Below are positions 11,501 to 23,410 of a stretch of 64,000 nt of DNA, piece by piece. How positions within the stretch are numbered: the stretch's first letter is position 1; the number at the start of each line of letters is the position of its first letter. The translations under genes were made by a program, and so were the position numbers. The stretch is from Tetracladium setigerum (taxonomy: Eukaryota; Ascomycota; Leotiomycetes; Helotiales): assembly GCA_031472005.1 (NCBI GenBank), contig PZJY01000008.1, positions 1,674,001-1,738,000 of the forward strand, written 5' to 3'. The notes beneath the pieces were generated by a model. That model saw nothing but the letters and a program-made list of their open reading frames with translations. It was not told where the DNA came from and made no database searches.

Positions 11501-13707
11501 ATTGTGATTCGATTGGCATTTTGTTTGGTGCTGTGCGTTTCTCATCTCCCCCTCTCTCACCCCCTTGCTGCGATCTTCAGGTACTACTTTGATCCTTGAG
11601 ATCGTGGGATTATGTTTGGATACTTGGATGTGTTTGAAATACGAGAAGTCACTTCAAGATAATGTAAAACAGAGTCGTGAGAGCGGTTCGCTCGGCTCAT
11701 ACGGTAAAGATGAGGATTGGTTGTTGGCTTTTGTTTGTCAATCTATTAATGGATGAATGAGTGGGGGAGGGGGGAAGAGGAAGGCGTCTTCGGATAGACA
11801 AATGCCTTATTGGAAAAAGACTCAGTTTCTGCTTCGCCGAATAAAAGACAAGTGAGTAAGAGAGAAGTTGCGTCGAAGTGGGACTTCGGATGAATGCCTG
11901 TTCTTGGCAATTCTCCTGTTGCTACTGTTTGCAAGTGAACAATCATTCATTCAAGGACTGTACTTTTGATTTCGGCAACGACATTCATGTTGGGAGTATG
12001 AAACGAAAAATGGGATAGAGGACTCATTGCAGTCTTTTTGATGTCAACTTAAGCGGTGATGACCTCGATCTCAGGTTGTCATATCACACTGCAAAGTTGC
12101 CTCTGTAAACTGTGTAGTACTCAAGCGGTCGTTTGTGTCGGGAAATTACGCGAGGAAAGAAACTTGTTGAGAAGTGCCATGCGCTCTTTGTTTCTCAAGT
12201 GATGATTGCAGTTTTGTATTTTGACGTTCTGTGGGGTACTTCGAATTCAGACACTCGGAGAATCATTCGCAAAAGACTTGGACATGAAAGTCGCGAGAAA
12301 GAAAGAACAGTTTTATTTCAACTAGAAATTTTCAAACATGGAGCGGGATCACCTTTGACTTAGTTACGATGGCGATAACGAAGTCGGAAATTGGAATTTG
12401 GGTACTGTACTTCCTCTTTACCTTGACGAAGTTATCAAAGACCCCAATAATGTGGAACTAAACAAAAATCTCAGTAATGCGAGTGATTTTATGTTCACAA
12501 ACAAAATTTACCTCCAAAGACTCAAGGTGGGACCGAAAAGACTCCCTTTGGACTCGCCACCATCGTCAGACGTAAATGTCAAGCAAGCGAGAATGTGATC
12601 TCCCAGTTGATTGATATGAGGAAAAAGGAGGAAAAGAACAAGGTGAAAGATGTCTTCAATGTTGCTGCGAGTATATTTGAAGAAGATGAAGAGTTTTCCC
12701 TCTGTGCTTCGAGTAAAATAATCTCCGACCTACCGGAGTGTTCGCTATTTGGGCTCAATCAAAAGAGGTTGATTTCCCCCTTCCTTCTAACGCCAAATAT
12801 ATAGTATCTAACGTAAAAAGATGACCCCAGATTGGACAGAAATGAGAATGAAAACGCCCAAAACGATACTGAGAATTGGGTATCATCCACCAAATCAGTG
12901 ACACCTCCAGACGCGAACAACATGGACTTCGGGATATTCTCATATTTTCGACTACATTTTCTCATATAAGTTCACTTATTGGCCAGTAAAAGTCAACCGT
13001 ATACACTTCCACTTCCACGTCCACTTTTGTTTTCGAGACTGCGCCCACCCCTCCTGATGGATCCAAGGAGGCTTTTTCTGTCATTCGCATGCATCGGAGG
13101 AAGGGAGCATAACACCCGAAAATACATAACTCAAACAATTTGAAGATTGTAAGAGGGACAATTCTACCTTGATGCAAAGTATCTTCGGCTGGGTAGGATT
13201 GTGAACTACTTAGTTCGGCTTCACGGCGGTCCAGTGTTGTTGAAGGGTGAAGTATCGCAAAGCATCGTCGCTCAGCCCTACCACAATGTCCGATCGGCGA
13301 TGAGTTTTCATGCATGTCATTTTCCCCAGACAGGACCTCATACGACTTTATGCGAACTAAAATGCGAGTAATAACCTATGCACGCAAGACAAATCTATTT
13401 AAAACAACTACGTACATGCAGTTTGGGTGAGAAAGGGTATGTGTTAGAGATTCGCTTGGCGCCACTATAATTGAATGCAGAATGGACTTGATGAGAACAA
13501 CACCCTTGTTACTTTGAAGAACTGCCTAGCGTCATTAAAACAAATATGTACAGATATGTTACAAATATTCTTGGACTGTATACTTCCCTCATCGGAAAGT
13601 CCATCAATCAATCCTTTTGCTTTTAATCCCGCCCCGTCCCAAACCCGCCACCCATAAAACAAGTGCCGTACCGATCATAAATATCCAAAATCACATCCAT
13701 CATTCAA

Positions 13708-14760
13708 TCAACCATCATCTCTTCCTGCTTCCGGAAACACACCTGAACTAGCCCTCGTACCAGCGCCCGCAACGGGAAACCTGAAAAAATCAAATGTCTC
13801 CCTCCTGTCATCCTCATCACTGACCCCGTCCTCTTTCTCGTCATCCTCTCCCTTTGCCCTCCCTATTTCATCCCTCGAATTGACAACAAACCAACTCCCT
13901 TCTGGATGATCCACTTGCGTCTCTTCCTCAGTGAATCTCGGTATTGTCGACTCCCCCATTGCTATCGACTTCTGTCTCTTTGACGCCTGTCTCTCGGGAA
14001 TATCAAATCGCCATGAAGTGTCCACTACCGGTGTTTCAGTGATGAATTTAGGCGTCCGAGCTGTGATATCGGTCACCGCATCGCTTCTTGAGCTTTGAAC
14101 AGGAAATTTCTTATTTTCGTATTCTGGGCCAAGAAAAGGTGTTGATGCTGAACGATATGGTCGTTGAGGTGCCGTTGTTGGTCTCGGAATTTGCTCATCT
14201 CTTGTCTCTCCTCTGATATTGAAGGTTGATCCAGGCGAGAGAGGCGATATGAGGGGTGGTAGTTGTGTTGGTGGAGGTATTGGCGGAAGTGGGAATGATG
14301 GTGGGGGTAAAGGGCCCGCCGGCATTGATTCTGGATCATCCAGTTGAGTTGATAGTTTTCGTTTTGCATCTTGCTTTTTCAGATGTTTTCGATAGAGACA
14401 GAAAAATGTGATTATGGCTATAAGAAGGATAAGAAATGTGGCGCCGGTTATAGAGACGATGATTATAAAATTTGTGTTGGAGAGTTGTTGGGAGGTGGCG
14501 AGGCTGGTTCTGGAGGATTTAGAGGGGCTTGTGTTTGAAGATTTGTTGCGAGAGGAAGAGTTGTAGTAAATCCGACGACACTTGTGGTGTATATAGTGGT
14601 TGGTGAAGGTGTGAGAGTGTATGTGGAGACGCTGCCTGATGGCGCGGCCGATGGAAGTGTTGTTGACATCCATACAGTTGTGGTAGAAACACTGCCGCAA
14701 AATAGATTCTCTTTTAGAGTTGGGTCCTCCAAGGAACTCTGGAATCCTACTTGTTGATTT
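13708..14760 (-). CDS. Ser/Thr-rich single-pass membrane protein, frame broken, 5' end unresolved
   Basis: Reading 5' to 3' on the minus strand, an extracellular-type segment rich in Thr, Ser and Pro (TTTVWMSTTLPSAAPSGS, TPSPTTIYTTSVVGFTTTL) lies in one frame up to about 14,540. One base-register away comes a Ser-rich linker, then a single membrane helix (FIIIVSITGATFLILLIAII), then a cytoplasmic tail with a Pro-rich block and an acidic C-terminus. No good intron joins the two frames. One extra base near the short A-run at about 14,542 would fuse them. The layout is like fungal cell-wall sensors or other Thr/Ser-rich one-pass proteins, but no named family is recognised. The frame is open upstream to about 14,775 with no ATG, so a first exon with a signal peptide is probably missing from this model. 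Confidence 0.5.
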   Translation of the reverse strand, partial: KSTSRIPEFLGGPNSKRESILRQCFYHNCMDVNNTSIGRAIRQRLHIHSHTFTNHYIHHKCRRIYYNSSSRNKSSNTSPSKSSRTSLATSQQLSNTNFIIIVSITGATFLILLIAIITFFCLYRKHLKKQDAKRKLSTQLDDPESMPAGPLPPPSFPLPPIPPPTQLPPLISPLSPGSTFNIRGETRDEQIPRPTTAPQRPYRSASTPFLGPEYENKKFPVQSSRSDAVTDITARTPKFITETPVVDTSWRFDIPERQASKRQKSIAMGESTIPRFTEEETQVDHPEGSWFVVNSRDEIGRAKGEDDEKEDGVSDEDDRRETFDFFRFPVAGAGTRASSGVFPEAGRDDG

Positions 14761-16393
14761 GAAATTTTGAGGTTTCGTTAAACTGTGTTCAACGTGTGGT
14801 AGAAATGGAAGATATTGCTGGTAGGCCGAAAGAAGGTGTGAAAAATATATATATATATCGAATTAAAGCGATTGTTGAGAAAGAAGTGTATGAATTAGTA
14901 CCCAACAGAGAATCACTCGGTACTGACAATGTACAATCTATGTCCAATGTCATGTGTTGACGTCGGTTGAGAAGCGAGGCGGAAAAGGACGTACATTTCA
15001 CCAAATGACCAACTCAGAAAAGAAGCAACTCCAAAAAAGCGAAAGCATCAGACATCACCACCATCATATACAACAAACCCACACCGAACAATCTCGGAGA
15101 AAAAGCCAGCATTTGAGCCGTGAGGAAGGGAGGTGTCAACAAAGTCCCACTCGCAGCACTCCTCTCTGGAAGTTCAAATCTCCTTGGGTCTTGCGGTCCA
15201 ACAAAAAACCGTCCATCGGTCCATCCTGACAAAATTTAAAATTTCGTGGATATTCAAGGCCACGGGATATGACCTCCCGACCGATTTCGTACCGGATCAC
15301 CGGCAGTTCAGCAGCACTTCACGCGCAGATAGATTGCAGATGATCGTGGCGCTCTGGCACATATCGACCGTTTGGGTGGCCACGTGACTGGGGATTTTCC
15401 GGATTTGGGGATCTGCTCATGGATGTCGAAACCGCTTGAGACGGGCGGCGCGATCCTTTCATAAGAAGGATGTTACAAACGTTGACGATTCTGGGTGACA
15501 GGCTGCTTTTGGAGATGGCTTCATTTCGAGGTGTGGTGAGCTAGGTTTATGCTCTGGTTTGAGATGTCGTCGTGTATGCTTCGGTTCGTACCTAGGTTTG
15601 ATTACGTGCCGAAATCAAGTACGAGAGATGTGAGAGCACATCCCAACTAGTTACGTATATCTATCATCTGAATTAATGCCCTGAATTCTGCTCAAAACTT
15701 TCAGCAAGTTATCGCGAAGCTACCATGGTCTATGGCACCAATTTGTGAAGAGCACTCCGTCCTCCACAAAATTATCTGTGGTTCGGCCCTTTCAACGGTG
15801 TAAACAAAGTCAACAATTGTTTGGTTGGTTTCATAACCCGCGCGCTCTGACCGGATTTCGAATAATCATTGCAGAAGTTCGGTAGGTGGACGGACCGCGC
15901 TTCTTAGCATCGCCAGTTCGCCATATGGTCCATGGTTTGGCTTCAATTCGCTCCCCATTATGGCGGGGGCCGGCTGGGCGGTGGAGATATTGAGCCATGT
16001 TCAATCTATTCGAAACAACCCAACTGCGCTTGCGTGTGCTGCTAGTATGTATCACAAGCTGGCAGCGAACTGTTGGTAGGATCTCAAATCTGATTGATCC
16101 AACTCGAAGAGAAGGCAGTGGAGAAAAAATTTGTGATATATCTGCGATATAGATTCTGACATCTCAGCGGGATTCCCCTGAGCTTTGAACTTTCACATGG
16201 AACAGCAGTCGCCTCAATGAAATAAGTCAAGGAGTGGAGTAACAGAATCGAAAGTAGCTCTTTGTAGGTATGCACCAGGATCTCTCCATGGAGATGTCGA
16301 AAAGAATTCACCACAATAAAACCTGCATCGGAGTAACAGTACCAAGACACAATCGACCAAGCAATCTTGGCAGATTCAACAGTAAATCGACAA
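14761..16393. other. Intergenic, 1.6 kb
   Basis: A short (TA)n run lies near 14,848. Small frames on both strands have no recognisable content. The stretch probably contains the missing 5' exon and promoter of the Ser/Thr-rich membrane protein and the 3' flank of the NLP gene. Confidence 0.45.
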
Positions 16394-17649
16394 TCAGATC
16401 CCAGCTGCAGCTTTCGCATTTCTCATATTGCTGTTAAAATTCCAATCTGCGACCAACAGGTTAGCAATTATTTTGTTCACAACCCAAAAAACTCGCGCAA
16501 AGGACAAGCACAAAATGTCACAGTACATACCCAAAATCGGAACCTGAGCACTCCCATAGTCAGCCCAATGCAGCAAGTCCCTTGCCAACTGCGGCATCCA
16601 GTTCCAATACGCCAGATTATGACTTCCGAAACCTCCAGATCCCCCATCAGTGAAGATGGCGTGGGTGCCATCAGGCCTGTAGAGGATCTTGGGTCGGTTG
16701 CCGTCGAGCTTGAAGTTGTTCTTGTCGCAGTGGTATTTCCCTGGTTCGTTGGTGCCATGACGGGCTGGGCAAATTGCGCGGACTGTAAGAAGAAATACAT
16801 CAGCTATTTTCATGAAAGTGTGAAGAATTGAGTTAGTAAATGGTACGTACTTGATGCATCGTTGCCAGAGCCAGTTGCCCAGACTACAAAACCTTCCCAG
16901 TCATGGCGGTGACCTGCTGGACCTGCCGCAATTTGATCCTTTGGGAAATACCTGGGAGAAGGGTTGCATCAGTAAGAAAAATTCAGAACAAGAGAATGAA
17001 ACTGAAGCTTACCAAGCATAGTATATCCTGAATATTCAAATATACAATTAATTTCCTTCCGACTCGGCAGCTCGGGAGTGTAAGAAGAAAGAAGTGTGAA
17101 GTGTAACGAGATCGAGAACCTTGGAACTCGCTCCGATATGGAAGAACACTTCAAGAGCGTGAAGCTTACCCATAAACTCCATCAATCCAAGCATCTCTGA
17201 CATAGACTTGAGAAGGTTGGCTCCATGAGCACCCGCCATTGATTGCGCCAGTGGGTTTTAGACCCTCCCTTCGATTGCATCAGCCTGTTTTCTGTATCTC
17301 AAAAGTCGAGAAGTCGAAATCGTACCCAACTCTACCTCCATTCTGCACGTCAATTGCTGGATATGGAACGCATCCTTGTTGCTATCACAGTTTCCAGTTA
17401 GATTTGTGTTTGCTCTGAACGAAGCGGGGAGGCGGGCGTGACGATGCATTATTTTTGGAAGCAGAAGGAAAGCAGGTACCGAATACTTACAACTTTCAGA
17501 AAAGGATGGAACTTGTTGATAGCACCTCCAACATGCATATGATCAAAAGCCCAGATTTGGTTATTGGGGACATAACTCCAGGCACTTGCTGGAATAGCTT
17601 GTGTGAGGAAATATGCTCCGATTGAGATGAGTGACTTGTTGACCAACAT
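16394..17649 (-). CDS. NLP (NPP1-family) secreted necrosis-inducing-like protein, seven exons
   Basis: Exons 17649-17491, 17381-17326, 17268-17170, 17027-17013, 16951-16851, 16782-16531 and 16446-16394 give 244 residues with every junction in phase. The N-terminus is a signal peptide-like hydrophobic segment ending near ASA. The NPP1-family signature heptapeptide GHRHDWE is at residues 123-129. Cys57 (QGCVPYPAID) and Cys85 (NGGCSWSQ) match the conserved disulfide pair. A second pair, Cys148 and Cys162, is also present. NLPs are secreted proteins; some members bind plant sphingolipids and damage dicot cells, while others are not cytolytic, so activity cannot be inferred here. Exon 4 is only 15 bases yet is required to read VYGIYYAWYFP. 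Type assignment (two or four Cys) needs alignment. No break or missing motif was seen. Confidence 0.9.
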
Positions 17650-19001
17650 ATTGAGAAGCTGAGATTATCAAAAGAATGGAGGAATCAAGATGATGCTTGA
17701 CACCGGTGAGGGAGGGTAATATCTCTTATATAAGAAAGTCCAATACTGTCCATCGCTTGGCAGCCATCCATCCATCCATCCGAGCGGGAAGTTTTTCTTC
17801 ATAGAGAACCCGAAAGATACAGTAACACTCGTCTCTACAAAGCATTTTCAGCTTCCCAATTGAGTAGATATTTTCTTGTGACATCTGTCGGTTACACGGG
17901 ACATGTATAATGCATGCAGGAATATTTTGGACTCCTGATGGGGTTTATGCTGAATGCCGTGGCCATGCGGCTGACCTTCTTCAACACTTGGCCGGAAAGA
18001 CACTTCTCAGGTACGACCGATCCTAAGTTTCTGACTCATTTATTGCGAGATAAACGATAAATCGAAATCATTTGATTGCACTCAACATTTTAATTCGCCA
18101 GTATTAAACTCACGAGTTGAAAGAAGTAAGGTATTGAGCTCAGCACGCGAAATTACACCTCGAAAATCATACCAGTAACTTACGTCTTAAACCCGACCCC
18201 GCAACTACCACAAGACAAATTCCACCCGATGCCACAAACATTGCCAGCAAATAATACGAGCACGTTTGCTCATGCAGTGGGATAACACTAGTGGGAAGAA
18301 GTGCCATGATCGCTCAACAATCAAGGTTTCTCCACAGCGGGAAGGCTAACGCCAAGCGAACATTAAGGTACGACTTACGACCATGCATATCACCTTCCAC
18401 AAAGAATTCGGTTTCCCCGAGAGCGAGGAAACACAACAGATGAAAAAAAATCTCACAGCAAATTCCTTTCCACTCCGAGGGAGATTCGAGAGGAAATGTG
18501 GGGAAAATGGCTGCTAGGTGGACTTTTCAAAGACACCGATGGGAAAAGGGAGGGGATTAAATAGACGGGTGTGAGAGGAAAGAATGGGGATGTGTATGAT
18601 GAAATGTCCTAAAAGATAGTTACGTAAGTACTAAGTAAGCTGACTACGTTTCAAAATAGAATAATAAGTGAAAATTACATGCAGGGACGAGGAAGAAAAA
18701 AAGAGAAAGAGATTTGAAAGCAGAGACGTTGTAGTGTATGGTGCTCTCGCAGGAACCGAGCAATTACATGCGGTTGGTATACATGGACTGTTCTGACATA
18801 CCTAAGCTACGGTACTGTTCAGATCGACTAGTAAGGTTTTTATCGTTATTCCCTGCTCTAGCGCTGCCGCTTCGCCAATGATATGCGAGATATCTCATCA
18901 GAGGAAGAAATAGACAAAACGGTGTCCATCTCCAGCAGTGTTAATTACACATCTGCAACCACTCCCTCCTATTTCAACCAACCGACCTTACATCCAAAAT
19001 C
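17650..19001. other. Intergenic, upstream of NLP gene
   Basis: The promoter side of the NLP gene and the 3' flank of the M6-like protease. A short CATC repeat lies near 17,768. No coding region, RNA gene or larger repeat was recognised. Confidence 0.45.
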
Positions 19002-21305
19002 TCACAAATTCAGATATTTCCCTACCAAACAAATACCTGTCGCCGAAACCTTCTTATCTGACTCACTCGTTACGGTCAACTTAACAGTGGCGATCAAACT
19101 GGCATCCTTATCCGCCTTCACCGCAACTCCAACATTCTTCTTTCCCCAAAGGAAACCGCACTCAACGCATTGGGCAACTCGACCGTCCATCCATTCCCAG
19201 AGACGCTGGCGTTAAGTCGGTAGACATCTGATTTCAAGTACGCTGTCACATCGATGGGATGACTAGCGTTTGCCGCCGCGGTGGAATATGTGCCTGTGTT
19301 CTTGAGCTCAAAAGTGCATGTGACGCCTTTTGGAGAGGTTTGTTGATCCCCGGTGTTGCGCGGCCCCAGGAGAGCGAAGCTTTGTGTTTATGTGGGCTGG
19401 TACTATTAGCTGCTCTGATGGCGGTGGTGTAGGATAACACGCCAGCTGTGTCGCGATGGGCGTCGATGATGTAGAAATGCAGATTGTTAGCCACATCGAC
19501 ATATTCATATTGGCTTCCCGAACGAGTGCCAGCGTGGAAAGGCGCATCAGCGAGTTGGCGGTAATCGCCTAGAGTGGCGTAGACGGGCGTGCCATCGGGA
19601 CGGTGGAAATCGAGGAGTTTGATATCTTGGGATTGGCGTCGATGACCCATTGGTAGGTTCCGAATGAGGGTTTGCTTTTGCTGAGGAGGACGCCGGAGTC
19701 TGTTGTGAATGAGTCGGCTCCCATGCGGTCGACTACTTCGATGTCGTAGCTACTATAACCACCACCGTCGCATTGGATTTCGGTGTTGACGTTGCAGGCT
19801 GGTGAGAGATCTGCGTTTAGGCCGATGCGAACGCCCATCAGGCCAGAAAATATTGCGCGGGCGGTCAGGTCGACGACTGCGAGACCTGAGGCGGGTAAAG
19901 CCTGTCGAGATAAATAGACAATACTTTCGTTGCCGACGAGGCCAATTTGCACTTTGTCTCTCATGGTATGGAGAGATCCCATCGAGCCGCCCTGCTGAGG
20001 AGGAATTTGCCAACGGGTGTGGGGACCTCCTGGACCGTTGAAGGACCCTCTGTCCATCATAGAGAATGGTCCCGAGAATGCTCGGCGAACAGGTACAGCG
20101 TATGGATTGTTGTAGTTATCTCCGATGTTGAGAAGGTGAGTGAGCCTAACAAATTCTTATTAGTCCTTCCTGAAATAGGAGCACTCTATTTAGGATGATC
20201 TGGAAAATCGCTTACTCGTGAGCATAAGTTCCCATTCCCGAACTCTCGCCCTGCGTAGATGATCCGCCGCCGGCGTTAGGCCAGAGAGAAGCAGAGGCAG
20301 CCCAAGAAGACCACTCCACATATCTCGTCTTTGCCCAATTTCGAGTTGTGCCGTTGGTGCCAAGAGTCGTGCCAGGAGGAGGAGCACCAAACTCAGGAGG
20401 GACATCGTCACGGGTTTGAAATTTCATTTCACCGAATTCTTGCCAGGTAGAGCTCTCATCCTGTCCTGCAGAGAGGATGAAAACAAGTTCAAAGGATGCT
20501 GCGACTTCTGCACCAACTTCAGCTCTCCAGGCGTTGAGGGCATCTGTTCGGATATTGAGGTTGCACCTCTGGCCGACAAGACATTCATTGGGATTCATAC
20601 TGTGAGGCCCATAATCAGCACATGATTTTGATGAATGTTTAATTTCGGACTTACTCGTTACTGATTCCATACTGGTACGAATTTGATGGCAATTGATATG
20701 GGCCAAATTCCGTAAGATCAACACCGAAACGGCCACCTGAGTCGCCCATCCAGTATTCGTGAATTGTATGCCCACGGTTGAGCTCACTAGGTTTATTGTA
20801 GAACTCTTTGTAAAAGGTAGGAACTTCATCACGTGTAACATTTGGGCCTGACACTTGTGGGTTGCCGAATATAGTTGAACCGTGAGGTTTGGTGATGACG
20901 AAAGTTGCATCAGGGTAATCCACGACAACGAGGGCAATATTAAAGCTGATGATTAGTTAGTAAGAAGCTCTTTCTCTGCCGATTGGAAGGTTTAAATGGT
21001 GAGTGACGGGTGATGGATTGAGCCAAACATGCTCACAAGACTGCTTACTTGCGGTTTGAACCTCTCTTCGTGCTGTCGGCCCAATTTGTTCCTGGAGGAG
21101 TTTTCCAGTCCGCCCAAGTCATATTATCCGGATTAACCCAATTCTGGGGATCAATCACAGCAAACGGGTCATCGTTATCTGCTGCCGTTGCACTGCGGCG
21201 AACATATGGGCTTGGAGCAGCATAGACTGTCTGAATAGACAACGCACTCACGAGGACGGTTGCCAAAAAGACCCAACGTTGGGAAGATGTGGCTGGAAGC
21301 TGCAT
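19002..21305 (-). CDS. Secreted M6-like metalloprotease, frame broken three times
   Basis: Exons 21305-21049, 20945-20655, 20599-20216 and 20145-19002. The N-terminus is a signal peptide (hydrophobic, ending near VYAAPSP). Zinc-binding HExxH is seen as HELTH (residues 310-314), formed across the third splice junction and followed by LLNIGD. FSMMDRGSFNGPGGPH downstream fits the family Met-turn region. M6 (immune inhibitor A-like) proteases degrade extracellular protein. The last exon leaves frame at about 19,630, 19,382 and 19,142. At each point one added base beside a short homopolymer (CCC, AAA, AAA on the coding strand) restores a sensible sequence through a C-terminal beta-type domain to the stop. 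With the three corrections the length is 692 residues. As written, translation stops early, just after the protease part. Assembly error is likelier than decay because codon-level conservation between the breaks looks intact. Confidence 0.8.
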
Positions 21306-23410
21306 GTTGCCTTCAGATCAGCCGAACAGAAGATATGGTCGCTCTGGGGAAGGGAGGAAAACAAGAAGACAAGGACAACGGAGTGAGAGGAAGCTCAATT
21401 ATACCATCTCGCAAGCGCCAAAGCCAAAGACCTGCACCATAGTGTTGCTGTAGCACTTGCTCGCACGGCAATTGCATGATCATGAGATTCCATGTGCAGC
21501 GATGACAATTCTTATCTCGTCGGTCTTCAATAGGAATGTGTAAAAGTATTGCCAAGGGATATTCGAGGGAACCTTCTGAATGGGGAAGCTGGTCTATACA
21601 TCTTAATTCAGACTCTAAGATCAAGCTTAGGAAAGTGGGATGAAGTGCGGGGAAGAACTTGAGATGTGAAGCGATTTTAGAGTGCAGTTCCGAAAGTTAT
21701 CTGAATATATCAGACGTTAAGCAAGTATGGTCGTTGAGTTGCATTGCATCGGCGCAGGAACGGGTCATGGATGGACAGGCACAGCACGAAGTCCGATATA
21801 ACCATGACATGTTACTGGCTCTACCAGATCGCAGCGTCGCATCGCACGGTATGGCGATAATATCGAGAGAGTGAGTTCTCTTTCGGAGACGAGATAGACA
21901 CACCTTATCAGTGCAGAAGCAACGAACACCAGTGGAGCTAGGTGAAATGGCTCTATGATATTTATTGTAGCCTTTGAGATGTATGAAGGATCCTCTCTGT
22001 AACTCGTATCTCGATGAAGAGAAGAGGGCTTTCTGAGAGCGGAACAGAAGCCCCAGCCAGAGCTAGCCATCCTGTTTCTGTCACCGTGGCAGTCAGTTGC
22101 TTTGATGTGATCTTTACACTTTTGATGGCGGATTGATCCAGATTGAACGGTTGCGGCGAAAGGACCCAAGAATAGAACCTATGATCTTTTGAAGTTGCGG
22201 CTCAACTCTCACCAAAAAAGCTTGTATGTGTTGGAGTAAGTGTGGCTTGCAGTATTGTTTTACTATTGGGTTCCTGACTGGTGCCAACATATTTGTCGTG
22301 TGATGGAGAGGAATGTGGGAGGAGACGAAAGCTTGCCCTGCCTAGAAGCCTAGCAGGTCAGGTAGCCGAAGAAGTATGAAATATACGCCAGAGAGTGTTG
22401 TGGTCAGAACGCCCATTCTCGTTCGCCCCCAAACTCTGGTCCGCCACCATCCTCGTTTCGCCTTCCGCGCTCCTCGCCAGCCTAAAGGCTACTTTACTGT
22501 AAGCGGTCATCATCAGCGCTTAATTTGTTTACATCGAATCACTACATTAATTCTCTCATTCCAACGCAGTCATCCCAACCATTCACCACTTACCAGTTCC
22601 AGTTACCATCTGCCCCTCCAGCCACACCCCTCCACCCTAAGAATGCTTCGGTGTAGGCCGTATGCACGGTGGTCTGCTGCTGCGCAATGAGTCTGCAGCC
22701 TGACGAGTTCAGGCGTTGGGGATGCCCCATATTCCGCACCATGCCGTACAATGCTCCAATGACAAGTTCATCTCAACTTGAGGCGCAATCAACAGCGAGA
22801 GAGATGCGGCTCGCCGTCATCAACAGTCTAAAACCTCACCGACGTGGCGTGCAGAATCTTCCCCGCTAGTTATTCACCCAAGGACCGTCTGGAGAAGTTG
22901 TTGCCAATCACCGTTGCGCTGAAAGTGTACGAGATGCACTCTCGAGTTACCTAGGACGAGTTCAATTGACGTGCATGCATAGTCGGTGAACACTCATACA
23001 GTAGTCTCAGCCCTAAGAGGTGTCCAGGATGTCTCGTGTTGGTATACCAAGTCGGAACTCGATGTTTCTTTCCAGTCATGATGTGTCCCCTGGATTAGCT
23101 GACCTTTTGCCTTATTCTTGGGCCTAGTGAGTCAGGGACTATTATTAAGTGTGCAGAGTTGCAACATTCACGTTGCCTAGTTTCTGGGGTATATATTTGT
23201 TTGTTGCTGCTGTTTCGTTCTGTCTTGGTTTTTGTATCGCTTCGCAAGTGTGGAATTGTCTTGCAACCTTGTCGTCTTCAGAACCCCTTCATACCTAGAT
23301 TTCATACCTAATCTTCCTTTCCCCAGTTTCCTCTTTCTTTCTCCACCCCCTTCAGGAATCTGCAGTTCAAGATATCGAAACACTTGCGAAAACATCGCCC
23401 ATCCGCAATC
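21306..23410. other. Intergenic, head-to-head promoters of M6-like protease and BCS1-like gene
   Basis: About 2.1 kb between divergent genes. A weak small spliced frame at 22,376-22,656 is listed separately. The last 150 bases before 23,411 are pyrimidine-rich, as is common in fungal promoters near the transcription start. Confidence 0.5.
22376..22656 (+). CDS. Possible small spliced gene, function unknown
   Basis: ATG at 22376. Exon 22376-22498 ends at a good GTAAGC donor. A 71-base intron ends in CGCAG, and exon 22570-22656 ends at TAG. The join gives 69 residues, basic in the first half and Pro-rich in the second. The open phase-0 join is the only evidence. No family is recognised, and it may be chance or part of a larger gene. 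Confidence 0.25.

Larger units (their letters stand above)
6030..13707. other. Gene-poor block of about 7.6 kb
   Basis: No frame longer than about 145 codons exists here, and none carries a domain I recognise on either strand. Two weak candidates are listed separately (6944-7165 and 8382-8573). The region is not obviously repetitive or strongly AT-rich, so it does not look like a RIP-degraded transposon graveyard. It could hold long untranslated leaders, noncoding RNA, or rapidly evolving multi-exon genes that cannot be called by eye. Confidence 0.45.

Noticed and set aside
18883..19215. 110-codon plus-strand frame
   Set aside because: Lies antisense to the C-terminal part of the M6-like protease and mirrors its codons.
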